DNA of 64,000 nt from Lachnospiraceae bacterium (GTDB lineage Bacteria > Bacillota > Clostridia > Lachnospirales > Lachnospiraceae). The notes beneath the pieces were generated by a model that searched no databases, had not been told where the DNA came from, and worked only from the letters and a program-made list of their open reading frames with translations. The position numbers and the translations under genes were made by a program. This document shows positions 8,117 to 15,360 of the stretch, one piece after another. The stretch's first letter is position 1. Every line of letters starts with the position of its first letter. The stretch is from NCBI GenBank assembly GCA_017460885.1, contig JAFUAB010000026.1, forward strand, positions 1 to 64,000, in the 5' to 3' direction.

Positions 8117-10102
8117 AATGCCTCAAAGCATCCTCTATATCTTTTACCTTTTCCTCCGGACATCCAGGCTGTCTGCTGTTTTCTGATTTTGGCTTATTAT
8201 AGTTTTCACGTTCTATGATTCCATGCTTTTGCTTTACTTGCGCAATGTTCAGATTTGTCACATGGAATCCGTAGTGCTCCTGCACCCATTCCTCAATTTC
8301 CTTGTATGTAGCCTTGGCTTCGGCACTTGTTAGATCAAGTTCATCCATATCCACCTTAACCTCGACGTGATGCTTTGCCTCAGAAAGTTTGGACAAAAGT
8401 GCAACCGTCTCGACGTGTTCTTCATTGGGTTGGGAATCTCTTTTGAACTCGATTGTATCGAATTCATCGGGAGTCCCCTTCAACATCGGTACCTTAAATC
8501 TCAGGCTTTTCACCCAATAATTTACACCATCAATTCTTTCAGGCTCTTCATATATTTGGATATTGTCAATAAAGCTGTCCATGAATTGCTTGACATATTC
8601 CTGTGGAAGCTGATCAAGGTGATTCCACATTTCACCTATCACCTGCTTAACTTTTTTAACGGACTCTCGCCTTGCTCCATTAGACTCAATGCTCACCTTT
8701 AGATCCTGCATCTGTGCTTCAAGATCAACTATCTCCGAAGTAAACCCACGAATCAGACCATCATAGTTATCATATAGTTCATCATACAGAGGATCATTTG
8801 CGTCCATATCTGCCATCTTTGATAACATTTTGTTCTTTTTGCTTTCAACAGACTTTCTCCGATCTGTAAGATTCTTCAATTCTTCCTGCAAGCTTTCTAT
8901 ATCCAGTTGCTCACTCAGAAAATCAATGGCTTGACCTTCATTTACACTTTGGCGCTGAAAGATATCACGCACTATACCAAACATTTCCGCATTTATATCA
9001 TCCTGTTTTACATACTTTGTGAAGGTACATGGCTTTCCACCTACTGTTTTGCGGTTCTTGCGACATAATACCAGCAGTCCTTATAGTAACCGGAGCCATC
9101 CTTCTTCTTTTTTCGATTTACATTTCCATACATCGAAGCTCCACATATAGGACACTTAAGTATTCCAGATAGAATATGCGAATGCTCTAAACTGTGGGTC
9201 TTTTCTCGGACATAACCATTTTCTTTTCTCTTGCTCTGGGCTATTTCCCATGTCTCTCTGGGTATGATAGCCTCATGCTTACCTTCGTACATTTCAAATT
9301 CTGATTGCTTTACCACATGAAATTCATTCCTCGTACCATCTATCTTTTCAGTCTTTCTTCTGCCATACGGCAAATATCCTGCATATACAGGATTGTCCAA
9401 TACCGCTTTAACAAAAGACGCACCGATGCGATCAGTATTGGCATTGTTACGAATCTTCTTTTTGAATCCGCGTTCGTTTAACCGCCTTGCGATGGTATTG
9501 ATACCGGTCTTTCCTTCAATATACATATTAAATATTTCACGTATTAAATCTGCCTCGTCCTCAGCGATTTTTAGTTCACCATCTTCAAGTCTATATCCAT
9601 ACGGCGCAAAGCCACCATTCCATCCGCCATTCTTCGCTTTTTGCCAACGTCCTGCCATTGTCTGGACATGGATATTCTCACGCTCCGCTTCAGCGACAGC
9701 TGCATATACAGCAATCATCAATTTGCCCGCAGCTCCGGCACTGTCAATACCATCTTCTACACACAACAAACTAACACCGAAATCTTCCAATATCTGAAGG
9801 GAGTTCAGCGTATCCGCAGCATTTCTACCAAATCTTGAAAGCTTAAAAACATAGACATAGTCTGGTCTCTCTTTTTTGGTCTGAATATCTTCAAGCATTT
9901 GTTTGAAGGCATCTCGTCCAGCAATATTTTTTCCGGACTTTCCTTCGTCCGAGTATACCTCTGTCACCTTATATCCTCGGTGCTCCGCTTCTTTACGAAG
10001 TCTTTCTTCCTGTGCTTCAAGACTATATCCGTCAACCTGAATGGCTGTGGATACTCGAGTATAAATATAACAGGTCTTCTGTATCTTTTTGTTCGTTGTC
10101 AT
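8103..10102 (-). pseudogene. large serine recombinase, split by a single-base frameshift
   Basis: The frame 9041-10102 holds the resolvase catalytic domain (residues 11-150: YTRVST with the nucleophilic serine, RFGRN), the recombinase domain (~165-265) and the start of the zinc ribbon (CPICGASMYG). It stops at 9041. Shifting frame near 9057-9066 continues the expected protein without a break: KNRKTVGGKPC completes the zinc ribbon, then comes a coiled coil (8.5-8.95 kb). The tail AQVKQKHGIIERENYNKPKS resembles the end of RlmD at 24658. One base appears missing just before the lysine, at the place of the third zinc cysteine. The ATG at 8984 is internal, not a start. The enzyme would integrate or excise the element. 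It is probably inactive unless the shift is a sequencing error. Confidence 0.85.
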
Positions 10103-10162
10103 TGATTCAGCCCTCTTTGGTTTGAAAGAATTAATAAGGAATAATTTACTCTGCGCTACTAC

Positions 10163-10204
10163 GAATAATCATAACGGATCAATCATACATGTCAATGATT
10201 ATTC
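10163..10204. repeat. inverted repeat upstream of the serine recombinase
   Basis: Ten-base perfect arms, GAATAATCAT at 10163-10172 and ATGATTATTC at 10195-10204, with a 22-base spacer, about 60 bases upstream of the recombinase start. This could be an operator or part of a recombination site. No second copy was recognised at the other end of the element. Confidence 0.5.
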
Positions 10205-10228
10205 CCAAAATGTTTTACGCCGCGAAAG

Positions 10229-10339
10229 CCGCTTGACGCAAGGTAAAGCACGTGATATAAGGAGCCGGGGCAGGCTCTCATTTAAGGGAGCCGCCGCATC
10301 CTGCCCACATCGCGTGCGCGGGTTCATTGGGTCAAGCGG
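10229..10339. other. structured non-coding stretch between recombinase and ArdC-like gene
   Basis: Nested complementary arms: CCGCTTGAC (10229-10237) with GTCAAGCGG (10331-10339) as a closing stem, and inside it GGGCAGG (~10268) with CCTGCCC (~10302), enclosing CTC/GAG. No coding frame is convincing. It could be a structured RNA or a replication/transfer site of the element. Confidence 0.4.
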
Positions 10340-10356
10340 AACGTGGAGTAAATCCT

Positions 10357-10659
10357 TTATTCAACTATCCGCTCTACCTGATCAGCCCTAAAAAGAAATG
10401 CTTTCGCCATATAAAAATCTCTGTTGGTCGCTTCCTCGGTGTTTTCGTTTTCATCCGAGGAAGCAACCTTGTCTTTTCTCTTTTTCCACAGCTTTGTTTC
10501 TAAGCCATGCTCACCTTTCTTTATGCGAAAAGGACCGCGGGCCGCCCAGCCCTTTAGGGTATGAAGCGGTATATCTTCTCCGGTCGCAAGCATGGTCATA
10601 ACCGTATCTTCTCCATATATAGTTGCCGCGATATCCGCGATAATCTGTTCGTTAGTCAT
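10357..10659 (-). CDS. ArdC-like ssDNA-binding domain protein (short)
   Basis: 100 residues, ATG after AAGGAGGTAAT. The segment PLHTLKGWAARG followed by KKGEHGLETKLWKK and FYMAKAFLFRADQVE matches the N-terminal ssDNA-binding part of ArdC-type antirestriction proteins, such as GxxVRKGEKA and the F-x-A-x-x-LF ending. The metallopeptidase part of full ArdC is absent, which is common for short plasmid and element-borne versions. It is expected to act on single-stranded DNA during transfer. It sits between the recombinase and the DUF5688 gene, all on the minus strand. The function is by resemblance only. Confidence 0.65.
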   Translation of the reverse strand: MTNEQIIADIAATIYGEDTVMTMLATGEDIPLHTLKGWAARGPFRIKKGEHGLETKLWKKRKDKVASSDENENTEEATNRDFYMAKAFLFRADQVERIVE

Positions 10660-10704
10660 ATTACCTCCTTCTGCCCGTATAGCCGATAGCGCAGCTTTAT
10701 ATGA

Positions 10705-11631
10705 TTAAGCAAAGATCAATCCGTTTTCTGTAGTATATCTGTACGGATGGTCGCTTAATCTTTCATCGGGAGCGACCTGTCCGGCATTTACATCCTGTAT
10801 CATCTCCGTAAGCTGTGCTGTATCCATGTATTCGGAGTCAGAGGATACGATGATCCAGTCATGGACGCTGGACGGAAGTAAAATGAAATACCGGCCAGTC
10901 TCCATAAACTTTTCGGTTACTCCGTTCATAAAATCTTTATCCAAAATAGCGGAAGCCCCAAACATTCTCTGCTTGTTCGATAGCACAAACATAAGATCGT
11001 CCTGCGGCATCATAGCAGCTTCTTCATCATCAAGATCACCTACTATAAGTGCACTCAGCACAGACGACATTGACTGAAAAGTCCCGGGAAGCAGAAGAGG
11101 TAAATTTTTTAGCGCAAGACTATGTAATTTCTCTTTACTTGTCCCCCAGGACTCCATCAAAGCATTTGTTACAGCAACGCTTGCAGTTCCTTCTATTTTA
11201 TCATCAAGCAGGATATGATATGTAACTGCAAGATCGGATATATCCGTATACGGCCTTACTTTAAGGAGTTCTTCATTCCATTTCTTTCCGACCACACGAG
11301 GAACGATCCTGTCTTTAACCTGTTCAAAATCAGTTATCTGCTTAATATCGAAGGTATCCCTGACCTCATGGCGGATCCTTAAATCTGCGATATGTTCAAG
11401 AACCCTGCTCATTTCTTCGCCGTTCTGATACCTCTCAAAAAACTGTTCAAGATATATCGTCGGACTGATATTGCTGCTTTGGGTCCTTATAGTAAGTCCT
11501 GTGAGCTTAAGATCATTGTTCTTTACCACGGTCTGAAGATCAACAACGGCATTAGCGAAGCTCTCCGGCAGATATTCTCTTATCTTTTCAACTACAGCAT
11601 TAGTAAACTGTTCAAATCTCATTTTTCCCAT
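10705..11631 (-). CDS. DUF5688 family protein
   Basis: 308 residues, ATG at 11631 preceded by AAGGAG. The pattern of an N-terminal helix (MRFEQFTNAVVEKIREYLP), a middle with PTIYLEQFFERYQNGEEM, the RIVPRVVGKKWNEELL block and a C-terminal part with ILPSSVHDWIIV matches the DUF5688 family as I know it from Lachnospiraceae mobile and accessory regions. There is no signal peptide or membrane segment. The biochemical role is unknown. Downstream is the ArdC-like gene; upstream lies a long structured non-coding stretch. Confidence 0.7.
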   Translation of the reverse strand: MGKMRFEQFTNAVVEKIREYLPESFANAVVDLQTVVKNNDLKLTGLTIRTQSSNISPTIYLEQFFERYQNGEEMSRVLEHIADLRIRHEVRDTFDIKQITDFEQVKDRIVPRVVGKKWNEELLKVRPYTDISDLAVTYHILLDDKIEGTASVAVTNALMESWGTSKEKLHSLALKNLPLLLPGTFQSMSSVLSALIVGDLDDEEAAMMPQDDLMFVLSNKQRMFGASAILDKDFMNGVTEKFMETGRYFILLPSSVHDWIIVSSDSEYMDTAQLTEMIQDVNAGQVAPDERLSDHPYRYTTENGLIFA

Positions 11632-11715
11632 ATTTAACTCCTTATCCGAGAGCCTTAGCTCTCTAAACTATTATCCTGTTTACTTTATTCAGCCTGAACT
11701 ATATGAAAAATAATT

Positions 11716-11866
11716 CACCTCCTCCCGTGTGTTTTGGCTGCTTTTACGCTGTCTCACACCGTCACGGAGGTTCTGACAAGGGGTCCGGGACGGACTACGC
11801 TTGCCCCTTGTCAGGTTCTATGGGACGGTGTAGCGTAAAACAAAGCAGCCAGCACGGGAAGAGGTG
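11716..11866. repeat. long imperfect inverted repeat (~150 bases)
   Basis: Nested complementary blocks span the whole stretch: CACCTCCTCCCGTG (11716-11729) with CACGGGAAGAGGTG (11853-11866), 13 of 14; GGCTGCTTT (11736) with AAAGCAGCC (11842-11850); TTTTACGCT (11742-11750) with AGCGTAAAA (11832-11840); ACACCGTC (11756-11763) with GACGGTGT (11824-11831); and CTGACAAGGGG (11773-11783) with CCCCTTGTCAG (11804-11814). The apical loop is about 20 bases. It lies upstream of the DUF5688 gene. Candidates are an origin of transfer or replication for a MobL-type element, or a structured RNA. Confidence 0.75.
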
Positions 11867-12273
11867 ATATTTTCAATAGTTCCGGATGATGATCAATCCA
11901 GACTTATTTAGTCACTTCTGTTAAACACGTTATGATTGCTTTCGTAAATATTATTGGGATATTCTGATCTGTCAGAACTGATCTGCGTGATATAAAATGG
12001 ATTCGCTTTATATCAAAAGGTAAGAATCACAGATCATACGGATGGATACCTGTATGATCCCTGTATTATCACTGATAATCATATTGCGAAGGATCAATGC
12101 GAATGATATACTTTCCAGAAAGGGTGTCATCTTTAGCGCGAAAGCGCGGTGGACGGTTAGGCTTCCGACTTGTCGGAGGTCGAGTATTCTGAATTGTGAA
12201 TAGCTAACGCGCCTCCGACTGTAACTGTAGTACTGGCAGTAATGCCTAGTCTCAACAGGAAGGAGGTCTGCCG
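11867..12273. other. non-coding stretch with short inverted repeats
   Basis: No convincing gene. Visible perfect short repeats are GATATAAA (11989-11996) with TTTATATC (12007-12014), and GATCATAC (12032-12039) with GTATGATC (12052-12059). There is also a small GCGCGAAAGCGC hairpin near 12138. This region probably holds control sites and the promoter of the small peptide gene that follows. Confidence 0.5.
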
Positions 12274-12375
12274 ATGTTAACTGTTGAAGGATTAATCGCT
12301 GTGATCAGCCTTGTGCTGACTGCGTTCGGTCTCGGATACGCCATCGGACGCAATAGTAAAAACACACGAGAATAG
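12274..12375 (+). CDS. 33-residue hydrophobic peptide (holin-like / type I toxin-like)
   Basis: AGGAAGGAGG lies about nine bases before an ATG. The product begins MLTVEGLIAVISLVLTAFGL, is a single membrane helix, and ends in a short charged tail (GRNSKNTRE). Such tiny membrane peptides with a strong ribosome site and a hairpin directly downstream resemble the putative holin-like toxins of type I toxin-antitoxin loci in Firmicute plasmids and prophages. The downstream CCGCC...GCGG complementary stretch and terminator fit that layout, and an antisense RNA would be expected over the 3' part. Toxicity is not shown; the gene could also be a small membrane protein of another kind. Confidence 0.65.
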   Translation: MLTVEGLIAVISLVLTAFGLGYAIGRNSKNTRE

Positions 12376-12426
12376 CCGCCCCGGTCCTGGCAGACTTTTG
12401 TGAGCGGCTGTTCTTAGCTTAACATA

Positions 12427-12460
12427 GGAGGCCTGACCGTTGCCGGTGGCATCCTTTTTT
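12427..12460 (+). terminator. terminator after the hydrophobic peptide gene
   Basis: A bulged hairpin (GGA/TCC, GCC/GGC and ACCG/CGGT with loop TTGC) is followed by six T. It lies ~50 bases after the small ORF stop. Confidence 0.7.
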
Positions 12461-12613
12461 ATCTGCTTTTATGTTATCATTTTCAGTCTGTTCTGTCAAA
12501 TGAGTTTTTCACATTCAGAAGCCTTCACAAACGGCATAATATCTGAATTTCTGCAGGAAATATCCGCATATTTAATCTGACTTATCAGGGGGAGGTGTCT
12601 GCGGAACCGGGCA

Positions 12614-12726
12614 CAGCGCATGCATTATGCGCTGGGGTGCTTGGGGGGGTGCCGCGGAAAAAGCCGAAGCAGCTGCTTCGGCCATGTCCGATATGGCATA
12701 GAGCCGAGGGATTAACCCTCGGCTTT
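12614..12726. repeat. three consecutive hairpins, the last a terminator
   Basis: CAGCGCA/TGCGCTG (12614-12634), the 20-base palindrome GCCGAAGCAGCTGCTTCGGC (12663-12682) and GCCGAGGG-ATTAA-CCCTCGGC (12702-12722) followed by TTTT. The third works as a plus-strand terminator and its loop contains the stop codon of the convergent minus-strand gene at 12712. Confidence 0.65.
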
Positions 12727-13002
12727 TGCTACGAAGTTGGAGCTGATGTTGGTAATCTTGCCTGCAAGTGCCATCAGCATTTCTTCCATGCTCTTGCAGT
12801 CTTCCTTGACCTGACTCTTAAGGAGCTTGTAGAGATAAATTCGCGCGCCCCTGCCTGTCAGATCGAACTTGAAGGTAACTACAGCCTTGTCCGAAAACTC
12901 CTTATTCCAGTCGTTCAAGAGAACGCTGTCAAGGTCGATACCTTCGATGATTGCCACGTTTTTCTTTGCGTTGTAGGATACTGAATTGATGTCCACGTAC
13001 AT
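12712..13002 (-). CDS. small hypothetical protein (96 residues)
   Basis: ATG at 13002 with AAAGGAGAAAC upstream. The sequence begins with alternating strand-like residues (MYVDINSVSYNAKKNVAIIEG) and continues FKFDLTGRGARIYLYKLL, with a helix (CKSMEEMLMALAGKI) at the C-terminus. It is soluble, with no signal peptide. I do not recognise a family; its position among element genes suggests an accessory role. The stop codon lies in the loop of a strong hairpin. A plus-strand frame across the same DNA (12595-12984) is a shadow. Confidence 0.65.
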   Translation of the reverse strand: MYVDINSVSYNAKKNVAIIEGIDLDSVLLNDWNKEFSDKAVVTFKFDLTGRGARIYLYKLLKSQVKEDCKSMEEMLMALAGKITNISSNFVAKAEG

Positions 13003-13498
13003 AGTGTTTCTCCTTTCATTGGGTGAGTTGTTTTATGTTCCGCAGCCTCGCTGCGTGGCACATACGGTATCGGAGAGAGGCCGGATGTAAAGGATGCCTG
13101 CAGGGCACGTGCAAGGAAAATTTTTCAGAGAGAGCAGCGAACGCCCGGAAAAAATTTCTGTAGTCCTTTACATCATAAAGGGCGAACAAAGATACAGTGC
13201 CATTACGCAAGAGGAGCGAGAACTTTACAACGAACATGAAAGGGATAGAAACCCTTTATGTAGACGAGATCAGTATCACGCAAAGATGGCAATCATGGTA
13301 TTGACCTGTATTCTCTTACTGGAACAGAGTTTTCAAGGCAGCGGTTACTGTTCGATCAGACAGGGGAGCCGGGAATATCTACAAGCAACTTGTCAGGTCA
13401 TGACTGCAATGGAAGATATGCGGCATTTCAGCAAGATACATTGGCGGAGTAAATAAATGTGAGGGTAATCCCGGGCTTACAATATGCCAGGACATGGG
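13003..13498. other. mostly non-coding stretch with inverted repeat and decayed small frame
   Basis: GATGTAAAGGA (13084-13094) and TCCTTTACATC (13164-13174) are perfect 11-base arms enclosing an inner A/T-rich pair (13116-13126 with 13147-13157). From 13236 a frame reads MKGIETLYVDEISITQ and ends early. After a shift near 13290 another frame reads DLYSLTGTEFSRQRLLFDQ to a stop at 13452. Together they look like a small protein of about 70 residues broken by a frameshift, but the ribosome site is poor and the evidence is weak. Confidence 0.35.
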
Positions 13499-13739
13499 AG
13501 CAGCTGCTTTGGCGTAATACCAAAGGAACAGCGCAGACTTAATGAGCCATACCCGCTTGCGAGCCCTTTCGGTTCCTTTGGGGTGAGCAGGGTACAGGTG
13601 AGTTTAGTCGGAGCGTACATATGATTAAGGGTGATCAATTCTGTCCTTGTGAGGAGTTTCTTTAAGACAGTCTCGGTGACCGTCAGCGACGATTGGTCTG
13701 GGAGCTCAGACCTACGAAGCTGCTGGGGATGGTACCATC
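13499..13739 (+). ncRNA. candidate structured RNA
   Basis: No coding frame fits. Complementary segments are nested: AGCAGCT (13499-13505) with AGCTGCT (13718-13724) as a possible closing stem; CTTTGG/CCAAAG hairpin (13507-13512/13520-13525); TACCC (13550-13554) with GGGTA (13590-13594); GGTCTG/CAGACC hairpin (13695-13700/13707-13712); and the palindrome GATGGTACCATC (13728-13739). It matches no RNA class I can name. The strand is assumed from the following plus-strand genes. Confidence 0.4.
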
Positions 13740-13876
13740 TATAATTATTTATTTTAATAATATGAAGGATTCAGAGGACTCATTACAGAGATTTCTGCTC
13801 ATAATTGAGGCGATTTTCGACAGAATATAAAGTGCCGCAAAGCCATGAAAATACTGGATTTTCTCGATAAAAACAC

Positions 13877-13905
13877 TTGCAATTGTCATGCGATTGTAGT
13901 ATAAT
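13877..13905 (+). promoter_or_regulatory. sigma-A type promoter
   Basis: TTGCAA (13877-13882), 17 bases, TATAAT (13900-13905). It drives the plus-strand unit 14087-15360 through a leader of about 170 bases that contains a terminator. Confidence 0.75.
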
Positions 13906-13985
13906 TTATGTAAACTAAAAGAATAGAGGCAAGGTAGCCGGGTCGCTCCCGATTGATATGACATTCCATATCGCCCTTGATAAAT

Positions 13986-14024
13986 AAGCCCTGAATGTAG
14001 AGCAATCTATGTTGGGGCTTTTTC
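13986..14024 (+). terminator. leader terminator/attenuator before the mobilization operon
   Basis: AAGCCC pairs with GGGCTT around an inner TAGA/TCTA stem, followed by a T run. It lies about 80-115 bases after the promoter and 60 bases before the first gene. It could be the end of a small control RNA or an attenuator. Confidence 0.6.
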
Positions 14025-14086
14025 TATTCTTTTGCAGACCAAAAGAGAGCGACGTTATAAAGAATATCAATGGAGGAGGATCGGCG

Positions 14087-14326
14087 ATGTGTGAATATTG
14101 CAAGAACATCAACAATTCCGGGATTGCTTTCCCGCTGGTAGACGGGGATGCAGACTGCGGGATCATGGGACTTATGAATGTATCGGCATATCTGCGACTC
14201 CGTGATAACAAACCTGTCATTGAAGTAACGATGAACGGATTCCGGTTATCGGGAAAGACTTATCGGGTAACACAGGATATAAACTACTGCCCGGGGTGCG
14301 GGAAGAAGCTGGAGGGAACGAAATGA
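14087..14326 (+). CDS. small zinc-ribbon protein
   Basis: 79 residues from the ATG after GGAGGAGGATCGGCG; the longer frame upstream reads through the terminator and is rejected. It starts MCEYCKNIN and ends NYCPGCGKKLEGTK, two CxxC pairs that can bind one zinc. The middle is strand-rich (AYLRLRDNKPVIEVTMNGF). Proteins of this kind are common among phage and mobile-element genes of Firmicutes, with no defined role. It overlaps the next gene by ATGA, so the two are co-translated. Confidence 0.7.
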   Translation: MCEYCKNINNSGIAFPLVDGDADCGIMGLMNVSAYLRLRDNKPVIEVTMNGFRLSGKTYRVTQDINYCPGCGKKLEGTK

Positions 14327-14760
14327 AAGAGAAAGAACTTCGAAAGATACTGGCAGAAAAACAGAAGGAAATAGAAAAAGTGCAACGAGAATATGAATCA
14401 CTCAGGTTTGTGAATCAGATTAATGCAATTATCGATGAGATCAAAAAAAGCACTGCTGTTATAAGCGTTATTAAAGACAATAATCTTAATGCCTCTGATG
14501 CAAGATTACTTGGCGCCAGCGTTGCTAACAGGATAGGCGAAATTTACAAGGATTCTGCGGATGAAATTGATAAAAATCAGTTGCGCAGAAGCCGGAAAAA
14601 CGAAGCCCGTAAGGAACGCAGGGCTCGGAAAGCTGACAGAGAATCTGTCAGCAATACTGCCAATCAATCAGCATCTGTTAACCGCTCAACCATGGTAAAG
14701 ACACTTCCGGATCATACGGGAATGGGAGGGGCCGGGGATGAGCAGATGCGGCAGTATTAA
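14323..14760 (+). CDS. coiled-coil, basic hypothetical protein of mobile element
   Basis: 145 residues from the ATG that overlaps the preceding stop (ATGA). Residues 1-35 are a charged coiled coil (KELRKILAEKQKEIEKVQRE). Residues 85-110 are very Arg/Lys-rich (LRRSRKNEARKERRARKA), and the tail is Ser/Asn-rich. No family is recognised. The basic segment suggests nucleic-acid contact. It is second in the operon that leads to mobC, just upstream of the hairpin cluster that may be oriT. Confidence 0.55.
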   Translation: MKEKELRKILAEKQKEIEKVQREYESLRFVNQINAIIDEIKKSTAVISVIKDNNLNASDARLLGASVANRIGEIYKDSADEIDKNQLRRSRKNEARKERRARKADRESVSNTANQSASVNRSTMVKTLPDHTGMGGAGDEQMRQY

Positions 14761-14774
14761 AGCAGAGATGGGGA

Positions 14775-14882
14775 GATGTGGTAAGCACATCGGGGAAGAG
14801 GCGCAGCTGCTCTTCCCCAGGGGATCGCAAAGGGGATCTGCCCCTTGCCAAGCAAGACTTTGTCCTACAAAGTCGTTGCTTG
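14775..14882. other. hairpin cluster, candidate origin of transfer (oriT)
   Basis: Four adjacent hairpins: GATGTG/CACATC (14775-14791); GGGGAAGAG/CTCTTCCCC (14792-14818); AAGGGG/CCCCTT (14830-14846); and a 14-pair stem with one bulge, CAAGCAAGACTTTG (14849-14862) with CAAAGTC-G-TTGCTTG (14868-14882), loop TCCTA. Position directly upstream of mobC and a relaxase start is where mobilizable elements usually carry oriT. The nick site cannot be placed. Confidence 0.5.
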
Positions 14883-14934
14883 CAGGGATGAAGCGAAACA
14901 GGTACGGATAAATAAAGAAGGGAGGACATTAAAT

Positions 14935-15360
14935 ATGAGCGGAGAGAAGAAACAGCGTAAAGACAGGTCGGTAACTGTGAGATTCAGCCAGAAAGAAGTG
15001 GAGGCGCTGGCCAACATAGCCACGGAGTATAACACTACATTGAGTGATGTGGTAAGGTGTGCGGCCAGTGGCGAGCTTGACAAATATTTGGGGAAAATCA
15101 GGTATATGGATATGCAACAAGGAAAGGTCATCAACAGTAACATTGTCATACTTGGCAATGCGATAATGGAGACCCGTGACCACCTGCGAAGGATCGGGGT
15201 TAACTTTAATCAGGTGGCACGTCGCGTAAACGCGGGAGAAATGCAAGCATTGCACGCTAGTGGAATGCTTGTAAGCAAAGAGGAACTCGATGAGATCACC
15301 CGCAGGGTGGAGCAGGCGACAAAGAAGGCCGGGGAGATTGTATTATGTATAGTCGAATAA
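14935..15360 (+). CDS. mobC: MobC-like relaxosome accessory protein
   Basis: 141 residues from the ATG after GGGAGGACAT. It begins with a basic ribbon-helix-helix-like region (RSVTVRFSQKEVEALANIA) and continues with the block LGNAIMETRDHLRRIGVNFN followed by QVARRVNAGE, which is the MobC signature (NLNQIARRxN type). MobC binds oriT and helps the relaxase nick it. It ends overlapping the start codon of a relaxase (ATG at 15345) that is now truncated. Without that partner its function is doubtful. Confidence 0.8.
   Translation: MSGEKKQRKDRSVTVRFSQKEVEALANIATEYNTTLSDVVRCAASGELDKYLGKIRYMDMQQGKVINSNIVILGNAIMETRDHLRRIGVNFNQVARRVNAGEMQALHASGMLVSKEELDEITRRVEQATKKAGEIVLCIVE

Noticed and set aside
8984..8984. 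ATG at 8984 as start of a separate gene
   Set aside because: Homology continues upstream of it in the same frame to the shift near 9060; it is the middle of the recombinase.
12595..12984. Plus-strand open frame of 129 codons
   Set aside because: It runs over three hairpins and opposite a better-supported minus-strand gene; the first part is Cys/Gly/Pro-rich without a ribosome site.
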